Below are positions 36,955-46,137 of a DNA stretch of 64,000 bases, piece after piece. This DNA comes from JACDCA01 sp963810305 (GTDB taxonomy: Bacteria; Acidobacteriota; Vicinamibacteria; Vicinamibacterales; 2-12-FULL-66-21): assembly GCA_963810305.1 (NCBI GenBank), contig CAWEMY010000013.1:1-64000 (forward strand). Reading direction: 5' to 3'. Each line of letters starts with the position of its first letter. The first letter of the stretch is position 1. The translations under genes and the position numbers were made by a program. The notes beneath the pieces were generated by a model. That model saw nothing but the letters and a program-made list of their open reading frames with translations, ran no database searches and was not told the DNA's origin.

Positions 36955-38529
36955 TTACCGCGCGAACTCAACGGCACGAGTCTCCCGGATGACAGTGACC
37001 TTGATCTGCCCGGGATACTGAAGCTCGTTTTCTATCCTGCGCGCGATGTCCTTGGAGAGCCAGACGGTTGCCTCGTCCGATATGCGTTCGCTCTCGACGA
37101 TGATGCGGATTTCGCGGCCGGCCTGAAGGGCAAAGGCCTTCGATACACCTTCGAATGAGTCGGCAATGCCCTCGAGCTTTTCAAGACGCTTCACATAGGA
37201 CTCGAGGATGTCTCGACGTGCACCGGGACGCGCCGCCGAGATTGCATCTGCGGCCTGCACCAGCATGGCCTCGAGCGACGGCCAGTCGATATCCATGTGA
37301 TGTGCCGCGACGGCCTGGAGAACAGGCTCGCTTTCCCCGTGCTTGCGGAGGAAGTCGAGGCCAAGCTCGAGGTGGGTGCCCTGCAGGTCGCGATCGATTG
37401 CCTTGCCGATGTCGTGAAGGAAGGCGGCTCGCGCGGCGGTCTGACCGTTGAGGCCGAGCTCCTTGGCCATGATCCCGGCGAGGAACGCGACCTCCTTCGA
37501 GTGGTTGAGAACGTTCTGGCCGTAGCTGGTGCGGTACTTCAGCCGGCCCATGAGGCGCAGCACTTCCGGGTGCAGGTCGTAGAGGCCGAGCTCGAAGGCC
37601 GCAGCCTCGCCTTCGCGGCGAACGGCGTCCTCCATCTCAATCTTGACCTTCTCGACGACCTCCTCGATTCGAGCGGGATGGATACGGCCGTCGGCGATCA
37701 GGCGTTCGATGGACTGCCGAGCGACTTCGCGCCGAAACGGGTCGAAGCTGGAAAGGATGATCGCACCGGGCGTGTCGTCGACGATCAGCTCGACACCCGT
37801 GGCTGTCTCGAGCGCACGGATGTTGCGGCCTTCGCGGCCAATGATGCGTCCTTTCAGGTCATCGCTTGGCAGGTCGACGACCGATACCGTCGCTTCGATC
37901 GCATGTTCCGCGGCGCTGCGCTGGATGGCATCGACGATGATCCCCTGGGCCCGCTGGGCGGCCGTCTCTCGTGCCTCGGTTTCGAGGCGCTTGACCAGAT
38001 GGGCTGCGTCACGCCGGGCGTCCCCCTCCATCTGCTTGATCAAGAGCTCGCGCGCTTCGTCAGCCGACAGACCCGCGATCCGCTGCAGCTCCCGCTGCCG
38101 GTCGGTCATCAGCTGTTCGCAGCGCGCCAGCGCAGCCGCGGCTGACTGTTCCTGGGCGGCCAGAGCCTTTTCCCGCTTGCGGAGGTCTTGCTCGACGCGG
38201 TCGGTGAGGGCCAGCCGGTCGGCGAGGGCTCGCGTCTTGTCGGCGAGCGCCTGCTCCACGCCGAGGATCTCGTCACGACGCACGCGCGCCTTCTGCTCGG
38301 CGGCAGCGGATATCTCGTGCGCCTTCTCACGCGCCTCGATTGCCGCTTCCTTACGAAGAGCGTCGGCATCGCGTTCGGCCTGCTTGCCCAGACGGTCGGC
38401 CTCCACGCGGGCACGGTCCATGGCCTCGTCGGCGGCCCGACGCCGAGCCTGTGCCGTCCAGATCAGGAATCCGCCGATAGCTGCCGAGAGTGCAACGACG
38501 AGCAGAGCGACGACCGAAGGCGTGCTCAT
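36955..38529 (-). CDS. rny: Ribonuclease Y
   Basis: The 524-residue protein begins with a membrane anchor (VVALLVVALSAAIGGFLIW), then a long coiled coil rich in Arg, Glu and Ala (about 25-170), a KH domain (about 205-275, with GRIIGREGRNIRALE) and an HD domain (about 330-430, with HSKEVAFLAGIMA and AAFLHDIGKAID holding the metal His-Asp pair). RNase Y is an endoribonuclease that starts mRNA decay in many bacteria without RNase E. Placement after zapA and 6S RNA is common. The start ATG is at 38529. Confidence 0.95.
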   Translation of the reverse strand: MSTPSVVALLVVALSAAIGGFLIWTAQARRRAADEAMDRARVEADRLGKQAERDADALRKEAAIEAREKAHEISAAAEQKARVRRDEILGVEQALADKTRALADRLALTDRVEQDLRKREKALAAQEQSAAAALARCEQLMTDRQRELQRIAGLSADEARELLIKQMEGDARRDAAHLVKRLETEARETAAQRAQGIIVDAIQRSAAEHAIEATVSVVDLPSDDLKGRIIGREGRNIRALETATGVELIVDDTPGAIILSSFDPFRREVARQSIERLIADGRIHPARIEEVVEKVKIEMEDAVRREGEAAAFELGLYDLHPEVLRLMGRLKYRTSYGQNVLNHSKEVAFLAGIMAKELGLNGQTAARAAFLHDIGKAIDRDLQGTHLELGLDFLRKHGESEPVLQAVAAHHMDIDWPSLEAMLVQAADAISAARPGARRDILESYVKRLEKLEGIADSFEGVSKAFALQAGREIRIIVESERISDEATVWLSKDIARRIENELQYPGQIKVTVIRETRAVEFAR

Positions 38530-38574
38530 ATGAACGTCCCCCGAAGGAGGTTTGTATGTCAGTGGTGCTTGGAA

Positions 38575-38795
38575 GAAGGAGCCGCCGTCGCCGAGGCCAG
38601 GGGCCCAAGGTAGAAAGGCCCCGCTTTGCCGTGTGGGGAGGTCGGATGAACCTGCGTAAGCAGGTGGAACCGCTGCACAAGCCGCGCTTCAGGCTTCCTC
38701 TTACAGAGGCATGCACACCACGCAGCGTCGCGATTCGCTTGGGTTAAAACGTTGGCTCAAACGAGCCTCCGAGCCATCACGCGCAAAGCAGGGAA
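38575..38795 (-). ncRNA. ssrS: 6S RNA (probable)
   Basis: The minus strand from about 38795 to 38575 contains the segment GGTGTGCATGCC followed by CTCTGTAAGAGGAAGCCT and further on GGTTCCACCTGC then GCAGGTTC, the same order as the GGUGAGCAUGC, CUCGG..CCGAGAAGCCU and GAACC segments of E. coli 6S RNA. It sits between zapA and rny, a classic 6S location. 6S RNA binds RNA polymerase holoenzyme. The ends are estimates. Confidence 0.65.
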
Positions 38796-38851
38796 CTCAA
38801 ACCCTGACGACGATTTTATAGCAGCCGTCGGGCCGGTGCGACTTTTTAATA

Positions 38852-38921
38852 ACAGGAGATCAGAGATCAGAAGTCTCTTTGCCTTTAAAAAACGAGTCTC
38901 CTGACCTCCTGGTCTCCTGTG
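38852..38921. repeat. Heptamer-period inverted repeat (CAGGAGA type)
   Basis: The left arm is CAGGAGA, TCAGAGA, TCAGAAG, TCTC; the right arm contains three CTCCTG-type units ending GGTCTCCTG, its inverse. It lies between the 3' end of zapA and the 5' part of the 6S RNA region. Confidence 0.75.
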
Positions 38922-38952
38922 ACCTTCAGCGGGCGGCGGCTTTGGGGAGATC

Positions 38953-39240
38953 CTAGCCGAGGGCGAGGTCGAGCATCCGTTCGAGCTCGCCGGCGCGGTT
39001 CATCAGCAGATCACGGCGTTCCTGCTCGTCGTGCTGCGCTCGGAAGCATTCGTCGGCGATATTCAACGCGGCGAGGACGGCAATCTTCAGTGTGTCACCG
39101 GCGGTTGTCTCGCGGGAGGCAAGACGCATCTTCGTGTCGACATACGCGGCGAGCTCCGCGACGTAGGCGGGATCGAGCCCGCTCCGTATCGGATACTGCT
39201 GGCCGTGGATCTCGACGTGGATGATGCGAGACTCGTCCAT
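38953..39240 (-). CDS. zapA: Cell division protein ZapA
   Basis: The 95-residue product matches ZapA, which binds FtsZ and promotes protofilament bundling at the division site. Typical features are the N-terminal beta segment (IHVEIHGQQYPIRSG), the AAYVDTKMRLAS helix and the C-terminal coiled coil (DECFRAQHDEQERRDLL). It follows the ZapB-like gene by two bases and precedes the 6S RNA. Confidence 0.88.
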   Translation of the reverse strand: MDESRIIHVEIHGQQYPIRSGLDPAYVAELAAYVDTKMRLASRETTAGDTLKIAVLAALNIADECFRAQHDEQERRDLLMNRAGELERMLDLALG

Positions 39241-39242
39241 CC

Positions 39243-39524
39243 CTACAGGTTCAACCCCTCGAGCTGCTGCAGCATTTCAGTCACGCGAGACCGTACCAGC
39301 TCGCGTTCCTCGCGGAGCGCTGACAGCTCGGAGTCGGCCCCCTCGGCCTCGACGATGCGCGCGCGCATGCCATCGAGCTCTCGCGCCAGCCGGTCGTTCT
39401 CCTGTGCCGCCCGTGCGGTGTCAGCCCGCAGCCGATCGATCAGGTTGACGAGCTTTTTGAGTTTGTCTTCCAGCCGGTCGATCGGTTCCAGATCCACGCC
39501 GCGCGTCATCACCGCTTTTGCCAC
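39243..39524 (-). CDS. ZapB-like coiled-coil protein
   Basis: The 93-residue product is almost entirely heptad-patterned coiled coil (LEDKLKKLVNLIDRLRAD, then ELSALREERELVRSRV). Its position directly before zapA, two bases apart, and its length support a ZapB-like cell-division partner, as annotated in many genomes at this site. It has no other domain. Confidence 0.7.
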   Translation of the reverse strand: MAKAVMTRGVDLEPIDRLEDKLKKLVNLIDRLRADTARAAQENDRLARELDGMRARIVEAEGADSELSALREERELVRSRVTEMLQQLEGLNL

Positions 39525-39540
39525 CCCAGACTCCTTATCA

Positions 39541-39600
39541 GGCCGGCTGAAGCCGGCCTCTACCGAAATTCTCCGGCCGGCTGAAGCCGGCCTACCTGCG
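39541..39600. repeat. Two GGCCGGCTGAAGCCGGCC units beside pheT
   Basis: The units are at about 39541-39565 and 39573-39600, each the palindrome GGCCGGCTGAAGCCGGCC plus a CTACC tail. The minus strand of the second tail supplies the TAG stop (39594-39592) of pheT. The copies in the ABC gene at 32861 are of the same family. Confidence 0.9.
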
Positions 39601-41617
39601 TTCGGCGTCGTGCGCGGCTTTCAGCGCATCGACGATGTGGTTCATGGCCGCTTCGACTTCGTCATCCGTCAGTGTCCGCTCCGAAGACCGGAACGTGAGG
39701 CGAAGCGACAAACTTATGCGCCCTTCCGGTACGCCCTTTCCCTGATAACGGTCGAACTCCACGAGCGATTCGAGCGTTGCGGGGGCTGTCGAACGGATAG
39801 TGCCACGAACGGCAGCAGCAGGCAAGACTTCGGCGACGAGAATCGACAGGTCTCGGACGATTGCCGGAAATCTCGGCAGCGATTCAGACCGCAGCTCGCC
39901 GGGTGCAACCGAATCGACAACCGCATCGACGTCGATCTCCGCCACGTAGATCTCATCGCCCGCAGGAAAACCATGTGCTGTCGCAATCGCCGATTCGAGC
40001 AGCCCGATGCTGCCGAGCAGACGATCCCCGTTCTTGACATCCGCCGACCGCCCTGGGACGAGGAAGGGTGCTGAGGACGCCGCGAAATCAGTCCCGCCGA
40101 CGCCGAGCGCATTACAGAGGAGCTCGACGGTTCCCTTGATGTCGAAGAAGTCCGCGGCGACAGCCGGTGACGACCAGTGCGTGTCCGTCCGTTCGCCGGT
40201 CCAGGCAAGCGCCACTGCGCGCCGTTCGCCTTCGTGAGTGAACCGGCTCCCCGATTCGAACAGCCGAACGTCCTTGCGCCCGCGCCGCCGGTTGTGCGAG
40301 CACGAATCGAGCAGCCCGGGCAGCAGCGAAGGGCGCAGGACCGAGAACTTCTCAGAAAGCGGATTGGCGATCGCAGCCGGCTCGATTCCCGGCGCGCAGA
40401 ACGGAAGCGCGGCGGCGCGCTCGATGAACGCGAAGGTCATCGATTCCGAGAAGCCAGCCGCGGTCATCACACGACGGATCGTCGCATCGCGCTGGATACG
40501 GACATCGGGCGCCGGTTGCGGAGCATCGAGGATTGGGAACGTCACGGGAATTCGGTCGAAGCCGTAATGGCGGCCGACTTCTTCGATGAGATCGATCTCC
40601 CGGGTGACATCGACGCGGAAGCTGGGGACAGTGACGAGCCATGTTGGGTCGCCGGCGCCGTTTCGGCCCACCTTGAAGCCAAGTGGCTCGAGGTAGCGCG
40701 GGACATCTTCAGGGGGGACCTGCTGCCCGAGCAGGCGCGAGATTCTCGAGGCCCTGAGGGAGAGTTGCCGCGGCTCGAAGCGTACCGGATAAACGTCGAT
40801 CAGCCCGCCTACAGGCTGGCCGACGCCTAGCTGCGCGATCAGGGCAGCGGCGCGCGCGATCCCGGCTGGAGGCGCATTGATGTCCCCGCCGCGTTCGAAC
40901 CGCGTCGATGCTTCGGTCTTCAAGCCTAGTTGGCGGCTCGTCCGTCGCACCGAGGCCGGCTGAAAATACGCGCTCTCGAGCGCGATCAGCTTCGTCGAGG
41001 CGCTGATCTCCGAGGCCGCGCCGCCCATGACGCCGCCGAGTGCGGACGGCTGGCTGGCATCCGCGATCACGAGCATCGCCGGATCCAGTGTTCGATCGAC
41101 TCCGTCCAGAGTGCGAAGCTTCTCCCCGGTGCGCGCTCGACGGACGATGAGCGTCCGGCCGGCAAGCCGATCGAGATCGAACGCGTGCGTCGGCTGACCG
41201 AGCTCGAGCATCACGTAATTGGTGATGTCGACAATGTTGTTGATCGGGCGTACCCCGGCGGCTTCGAGCCGCCCGGTCAGCCACGATGGCGACGCTCCCA
41301 TCGTGACTTCGAATACCTGCGCACAGTACCGCGGGCAGAGATCGGCATCCTCGACCGTGACGGTGAGCGGCGAGGGGCTGTCCGCCACCGGTTTCATATC
41401 GGCCGGCCGGAGCGCCGCGTTCCAGATGACTGCTGCTTCGCGCGCGATTCCGATATGACTCAGGCAATCCGGGCGGTTGGCGGTGATCTCGAAGTCGATG
41501 ACGCCATCCTCGACCGAGGCCACTTCGAATCCGCGCAGGGAGATCTCACGCGCAACGGTCTCGACGTCAGCGGGGATCTCGCACGATCTCCGACAGCCAG
41601 GCGTGAACGATCTTCAC
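39592..41617 (-). CDS. pheT: Phenylalanyl-tRNA synthetase beta, frame broken
   Basis: The start is GTG at 41617, overlapping pheS by four bases. One extra C in CCCC near 41573 breaks the frame after VKIVHAWLSEIVRDP; removing it gives about 674 residues. Recognisable parts are the B3/B4 editing core (FEITANRPDCLSHIG, YVMLELGQPTHAFDLDRL), the B5 region and the C-terminal anticodon-binding FDX-ACB domain (ERTLTDDEVEAAM). The usual N-terminal EMAP-like OB-fold domain, about 110 residues, is absent, since the start segment runs directly into EISLRGFEVASVED. The stop is within a palindromic repeat. Confidence 0.93.
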
Positions 41618-42668
41618 AGCGGGAACTGCTCCAGGAAGCGCAGATCGTTCTCGTAGAACAAACGGATGTCCTCGACGCCCCACTTCAGCATCGCGACGCG
41701 CTCGATGCCCATGCCGAACGCCCAGCCGGTGTAGCGCTCCGGGTCGTAGCCAACCGCCTCGAACACCGCCGGGTGCACCATGCCGCTGCCGAGGATCTCG
41801 ATCCAGCCGGTCCGCTTGCAGAGACCGCAATCGGCTGCCCGTGCCGTTGCACGCCACGCAGCGTGATGTCGACTTCGGCGCTCGGTTCGGTGTACGGGAA
41901 GAAGCTTGGTCGAAACCGGATCTGCCGGTCCTGACCGAACAGCTCACGCAGGAAGGTGAACAGCGTGCCCTTGAGGTCGGCCAGCGCGATGTTCTCGCCG
42001 ACGACCAGCCCTTCGACCTGCGTGAACATCGGCGTGTGCGTCAGATCGAGGTTGTCGCGCCGGTAGACCCGCCCGGGTGCGATCAGCCGCACCGGCGGCG
42101 GATGCGTCTCCATGTAGCGGATCTGCATGCCTGAGGTATGCGTGCGCAGCAGCGTCGCCGGTGAACCGGCCGACGAGCGCACCGGTGAGGACAGGTAGAG
42201 CGTGTCCTGCATGTCGCGCGCCGGATGTTCCGGCGGCATGTTCAGCGCTTCGAAATTGTGGTAGTCGTCTTCGAGCTCGGGTCCCTCGATCACGAGAAAA
42301 CCCATGCGCGTGAAAATCGATTCGATGCGCTCGCGGAGGATCGACAGCGGATGTCGATGGCCTAGTGCGGGGCGGCGTCCCGGCAGCGTAACGTCCACGG
42401 CCCCTTTCGGCGGCCGGGCCGCCGCAGCCGCGGCGATCCGTTGGTCCAGTTGCTCTTCGATCTGCTTCTTGAGCGAATTGGCGAGCTGCCCGAGCCTTGG
42501 GCGTTCGGATGGAGCCGCCTTGCCGAGGTCCTTCAGAAGACCCGAGACGAGGCCGCCCTTACGGGAAAGATAGCGGTCCCTGACCGCACGCAGATCCGCC
42601 TCGGACGATGCCGAGGCGAGATCACGTTCGAACTGTTCGCGGAGGGAATCTATCGAGGAGTCTGACAA
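41614..42668 (-). CDS. pheS: Phenylalanyl-tRNA synthetase alpha, frame broken
   Basis: Two inserted bases near 41877 and 41835 break the C-terminal part; repaired, the protein has 350 residues. N-terminal coiled coil, then motif 2 (HTSGMQIRYMETHPPP, GRVYRRDNLDLTHTPMF) and motif 3 in the other frame (TGWAFGMGIERVAMLKWG). The repaired segment EVDITCVACNGTGSDCGLCK has the Cys pattern usual in bacterial PheS. The enzyme charges tRNA-Phe with PheT; the pheT start overlaps its stop by four bases. Confidence 0.95.
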
Positions 42669-42690
42669 TGACAGGTCCTCGGGGACCCTG

Positions 42691-43125
42691 CTACGCCCGC
42701 GCGTCGGCCGCTGCGCGGGCCTTCGGCCTCGCGGCCTTGGCCGCGCCGCTCACGGGGCGCTTGGCCGGCGCCGGCTTCGCATCGGCCGCCGTCTTAGCCA
42801 GCCGCGCGAAGGCGGTGGGAGAGGTGACCGCGAGATCGGCGAGCTGCTTACGATCGATCGGATTGCCGGCGGCCTTGAGGCCGGCCATCATCTGGCCGTA
42901 GGTCAATCCGTTTTCGCGGGCGGCGGCGTTGATCCGCATCACCCACAGCCGCCGGAAGTCGCGCTTCTTGCGCCGTCGTCCGACAAACGCATACTTCAGC
43001 GCGGTGTCGACCGACTCTTTCGCGGCGCGATAGAGCTTGCTCTTGTTGGCGTAAAAACCCTTCGCACGCGCGAGCAGCTTCTTGCGCTTCGCCCGGCGGA
43101 CATTTCCTCTTTTTACTCTCGGCAT
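42691..43125 (-). CDS. rplT: Ribosomal protein L20
   Basis: The 144-residue product has the standard L20 sequence (PRVKRGNVRRAKRKK, the GRRRKKRDFRRLW and INAAARENGLTYGQMMAGL segments), binding 23S rRNA early in assembly. After about residue 118 an Ala/Lys/Pro-rich extension of roughly 25 residues follows (AKPAPAKRPVSGAAKAARPK), longer than usual. It is in the thrS-infC-rpmI-rplT-pheS order. The repeat at 43144 separates it from rpmI. Confidence 0.97.
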   Translation of the reverse strand: MPRVKRGNVRRAKRKKLLARAKGFYANKSKLYRAAKESVDTALKYAFVGRRRKKRDFRRLWVMRINAAARENGLTYGQMMAGLKAAGNPIDRKQLADLAVTSPTAFARLAKTAADAKPAPAKRPVSGAAKAARPKARAAADARA

Positions 43126-43143
43126 TTCTACTTCCTTACGCTG

Positions 43144-43212
43144 TGGGATCGGATGCGGATTGCGGGACGCGCCAATGACCTTCGCAGTCGCGCACCGCGC
43201 ATCCGCAGTCCG
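43144..43212. repeat. Heptamer-period inverted repeat after rpmI
   Basis: The left arm is TCGGATG, CGGATTG, CGGGACG (from 43149) and the right arm CGCAGTC, GCGCACC, GCGCATC, CGCAGTC (43183-43210), the partial inverse. It starts next to the rpmI stop (TAA, 43215-43213 on the minus strand) and fills the space to rplT. Confidence 0.85.
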
Positions 43213-43408
43213 TTAATTCGGCAGCATCTTCCTGAGGCTGGCCTGATCGGCGGCCGACGACGACGACGGTTCCCTTCAGTCCGCGTTTGCGGCTGCGGGT
43301 CTTGCTGGTCAGGATGTGCTGTTTGAAGGCCTTGCTCCGGGTGAATTTTCCGGTGCCGGTCTTCTTGAACCGCTTCGCGGCGCCTCTATGCGTTTTCAAT
43401 TTCGGCAT
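43213..43408 (-). CDS. rpmI: Ribosomal protein L35, frame broken
   Basis: L35 is normally about 64-65 residues. The start segment PKLKTHRGAAKRFKKTGTGK matches the family, but the frame continues past the usual end. One inserted G near 43251 explains this: with it removed, the ending is AADQASLRKMLPN and TAA, giving 64 residues. The next upstream gene is infC. The repeat at 43144 follows directly. The frame break is a sequence error or a recent change in an essential gene. Confidence 0.95.
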
Positions 43409-43419
43409 TTTCGTTCTTC

Positions 43420-43459
43420 ACTGATTACGGCTTAGCTACTCAGTACTGCCACTGATTAC
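43420..43459. repeat. TAATCAG-type repeat at the infC end
   Basis: The decamer CACTGATTAC occurs at 43419-43428 and 43450-43459; on the minus strand it reads GTAATCAGTG. The second copy supplies the TAA stop of infC. The same units form the repeat at 57563-57589. Confidence 0.6.
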
Positions 43460-44031
43460 TCGGTTTCGGCCGTCTCTCGTTTCGGCGTCGATTTCCGTCC
43501 GGCACGCTGCGAGAGGATCGTGTGCATCTGGTTGCCTTCCTGCCGCGGCGCCGTCTCGGCGATCGCGACCTCGGCCAGCTCCTCGATCAGGCGTTCCAGG
43601 ATGCGGCGGCCGATCTCCGGATGCGCCATCTCGCGGCCGCGGAAGAAGATCGTCGCCTTGACCTTGTCCCCCTCGGCGAGAAAGCGCTCGATGTGCTTCT
43701 TCTTGAAGTTGTAATCGTGCTCGTCGACCTTGGGCCGGAACTTGATCTCCTTGACCTCGATGATCTTCTGGTGCTTCTTCGCCGACCGCGCGCGCTTCTG
43801 CTCCTGGTACTGATAGCGCCCGAAGTCCATGATCCGGCAGACCGGCGGCGTTGCCGTTGCCGCGATCTCCACGAGGTCGAGCCCCTTGCCGCGCGCGATG
43901 GTCAGCGCCTGCTGCGGGGGCATGATGCCGAGCTGTTGTCCGGTGTCGTCGATGACGCGCACCTCGCGAACCCTGATGCGTTCGTTTACCCGCGTGCGGT
44001 CGTCCCGCCGCGGACTTCTGTCAAAAGCGAT
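43456..44031 (-). CDS. infC: Translation initiation factor IF-3, ATC start
   Basis: Read from ATC at 44031-44029 the product is 191 residues with the standard IF-3 start (RVNERIRVREVRVIDDTGQQ) and the conserved GRYQYQEQKRARSAKKHQ, KEIKFRP and VDEHDYNFKKK segments. No ATG, GTG or TTG before residue 25 restores the known N-terminus, while ATC has the ribosome-binding site AGGAGG four bases upstream. Non-AUG infC starts (AUU in E. coli, also AUC) underlie feedback control: IF-3 itself rejects them. The thrS stop lies inside that site, so the genes are translationally linked. The stop is supplied by a TAATCAG repeat unit. Confidence 0.93.
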   Translation of the reverse strand: MAFDRSPRRDDRTRVNERIRVREVRVIDDTGQQLGIMPPQQALTIARGKGLDLVEIAATATPPVCRIMDFGRYQYQEQKRARSAKKHQKIIEVKEIKFRPKVDEHDYNFKKKHIERFLAEGDKVKATIFFRGREMAHPEIGRRILERLIEELAEVAIAETAPRQEGNQMHTILSQRAGRKSTPKRETAETE

Positions 44032-44033
44032 AA

Positions 44034-44041
44034 CCCCTCCT
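44034..44041 (-). promoter_or_regulatory. infC ribosome-binding site before an ATC start
   Basis: On the minus strand AGGAGGGG lies before TT and the ATC at 44031. The thrS stop TAG (44042-44040) overlaps it. It decides the IF-3 start and links the two genes. Confidence 0.75.
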
Positions 44042-45994
44042 ACGCTGCCGCCGCCGGCGGCGCCTTCTTCTCTCGAACCTCAGAGAGCGCCGCGGTGATG
44101 AACTCTTCGATCATCCGGCTGCCCTGGTCTCCGCCCGTGCGGCTGCGCACCGAAACCGAGCCCTCGGCCGCTTCACGATCCCCGGCTACCAGCATATAGG
44201 GGATTTTCTGCAGTTGAGCCTCGCGAATCTTATAACCGATCTTTTCCTGCCGTCCGTCGAACTCCGCCTTCAACCCCGCCGCTTCGAGCCGCTGAACGCA
44301 CGCTCCGGCGCGTAGTCGAAGTGACGGTCCGCGATCGGCAGCACCGCCACCTGCACCGGCGCCAGCCAGAGCGGGAAGGCACCGGCGTAATGTTCGATCA
44401 ACAGGGCGATGAACCGCTCGAAACTGCCAAATACCGCGCGGTGAATAACGACCGGCTGGTGTTCCGCATTGTCGGCGCCGATGTATTTCAGGCCGAACCG
44501 CTGCGGGATCTGGTAGTCGAGCTGAATCGTGGCGCACTGCCACTTGCGGCCGATCGCATCGGTGATGTCGAAATCGATCTTCGGACCGTAGAACGCGCCG
44601 TCCCCTTCGTTGATCGTGTGTTTCTGGCCCGAGACGTCGAGCGCCTGCTTCAGCGCCGCCTCCGCGCGGTCCCAGGTCGCGATTTCCCCGAGGAATTCCG
44701 CCGGTCGCGTCGACAGCTTCGCCTCGTAATCCAGGCCGAAGTCACCGTAGACCGCGCTGCACCAGCCGGAGCAGCGCTTCGACTTCGGATGCAATCTGGT
44801 CCTCGCTCACGAAACAGTGCCCATCGTCCTGCGCGAACTGCCGGACGCGAGTCAGACCGCGTCAGCACACCTGACGCCTCGTTACGATGCAGCGGCGTCT
44901 GCTCGTGGAAGCGCAGCGGCAGATCCTTGTAGCTGCGCATCTCGCTGCCGAAGACGAGCATGTGCCCGGGGCAGTTCATCGCCTTCATGCCCATCTCCTC
45001 ACCGTCGCGCCCGGTGACGAGGAACATGTTCTCGCGGTAGTGCTGCCAGTGGCCGGACGTCTCCCACAACGCCTTGTTGTAGATCAGCGGCGTTTTCAAC
45101 TCCACGTAACCGGCAGGGAAGAGCACGTCGCGCATGTAGTTGGCGAGCGTGTTGTACAGCGTCGTTCCCTTGTCGAGCCAGAACGTCGCACCCGGCGCCC
45201 ATGCATGGAACGTGAACAGGTCCGATCTCCTTGCCGACCTTGCGATGGTCGCGTTTCTTCGCTTCTTCCAGGCGCTGCAGGTGCGCCTGCAGTTCCTTGT
45301 CGCTGAAGAACGCGGTGCCGTAGATGCGCTGCATCGGCTGGTTGCGCGCATCCCCTTTCCAGTACGCGTTGGAGGTGTTCAGCAGCTTGAACGCCTTCAG
45401 CCGGCCGCTCGATGGCACATGGGGACCGACGCAGAAGTCGACGAACGTGTCGCGGTCCTTGATCGTGTAGCACGAGACCTCGGACTGCCCCTCGGTCTTC
45501 TCGTCGATCAACTGGACCTTCAGCGTCTCGCCGCGGCCCGCGAAGAACTGCTTCGCTTCATCGCGTGGCCAGCATCTGTCGCTCGTAGCGCAGATCCTGG
45601 CGCGGCGAGGTCCTTCATCTTCTTTTCGATCGCCTCGAGGTCCTCCGGTACGAACGGGCCGATCGACGATGAAATCGTAGAAGAAGCCTTCGTCGGTGGC
45701 CGGACCGATGCCGCACTGCGCGCCAGGAAACAGGTTGGTGACCGCCGCTGCCAGAAGATGGGCCGTGCTGTGCCGATACACATGCAGCCCTTCAGGGCTT
45801 TCGGGAGTGATGATGCGAACCCGCGCGTCCTGCTGAAGTGGAAACGAGAGATCGACCAGGCGGTCGTCGACCGCCGCGGCAAGCGCCGCTTTCGCCAGTC
45901 TCGGCGAGATACCTGCCGCGATCTCACCCGGCGTCGTGCCCGCAGGCACGCGACGGTTGGATCCGTCAGGCAGCGTGACGGTGATCTCACTCAT
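44040..45994 (-). CDS. thrS: Threonyl-tRNA synthetase, multiply frame-broken
   Basis: The gene is spread over several frames but all parts are present: TGS domain (SEITVTLPDGSN), editing domain (HSTAHLLAAAVTNLFPGAQ, YRHSTA), catalytic domain (MNCPGHMLVF with the zinc Cys, and HEQTPLHRNEASG) and the C-terminal anticodon-binding domain (EKIGYKIREAQLQKIPYMLV). At least six frame breaks occur, near 45660, 45605, 45560, 45225, 44870, 44755 and 44295, mostly single insertions in G/C runs. The expected length is about 650 residues. The gene is essential, so loss is unlikely and the breaks are probably sequence errors. It heads the infC-rpmI-rplT operon. Confidence 0.92.
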
Positions 45995-46039
45995 GGAAAA
46001 CGTCGTTCAACTTTCGGAAGTGTGCTTGCGCGAGGGCCC

Positions 46040-46137
46040 TTCGACTCGCGGTGAATCCTGACGCTCGCTCAGGGCGGGCCTGCCATGAGCGACCCTTCGA
46101 CTCGCGCGCGAAGCGCGCTCGCTCAGCGGGAGTCGAA
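46040..46137. repeat. TTCGACTC hairpin element next to tRNA-Val
   Basis: TTCGACTC occurs at 46040-46047 and 46096-46103; the inverse GAGTCGAA closes at 46130-46137, touching the encoded CCA end of tRNA-Val at 46138. Between them lie CTCGCTCAG and GCGCGC-type pieces. The same structure follows tmRNA at 23057-23125. Confidence 0.75.

Noticed and set aside
44040..45994. Programmed frameshifting or pseudogene for thrS
   Set aside because: Seven breaks without slippery sites, same kind of insertion as in other genes, and essential function.
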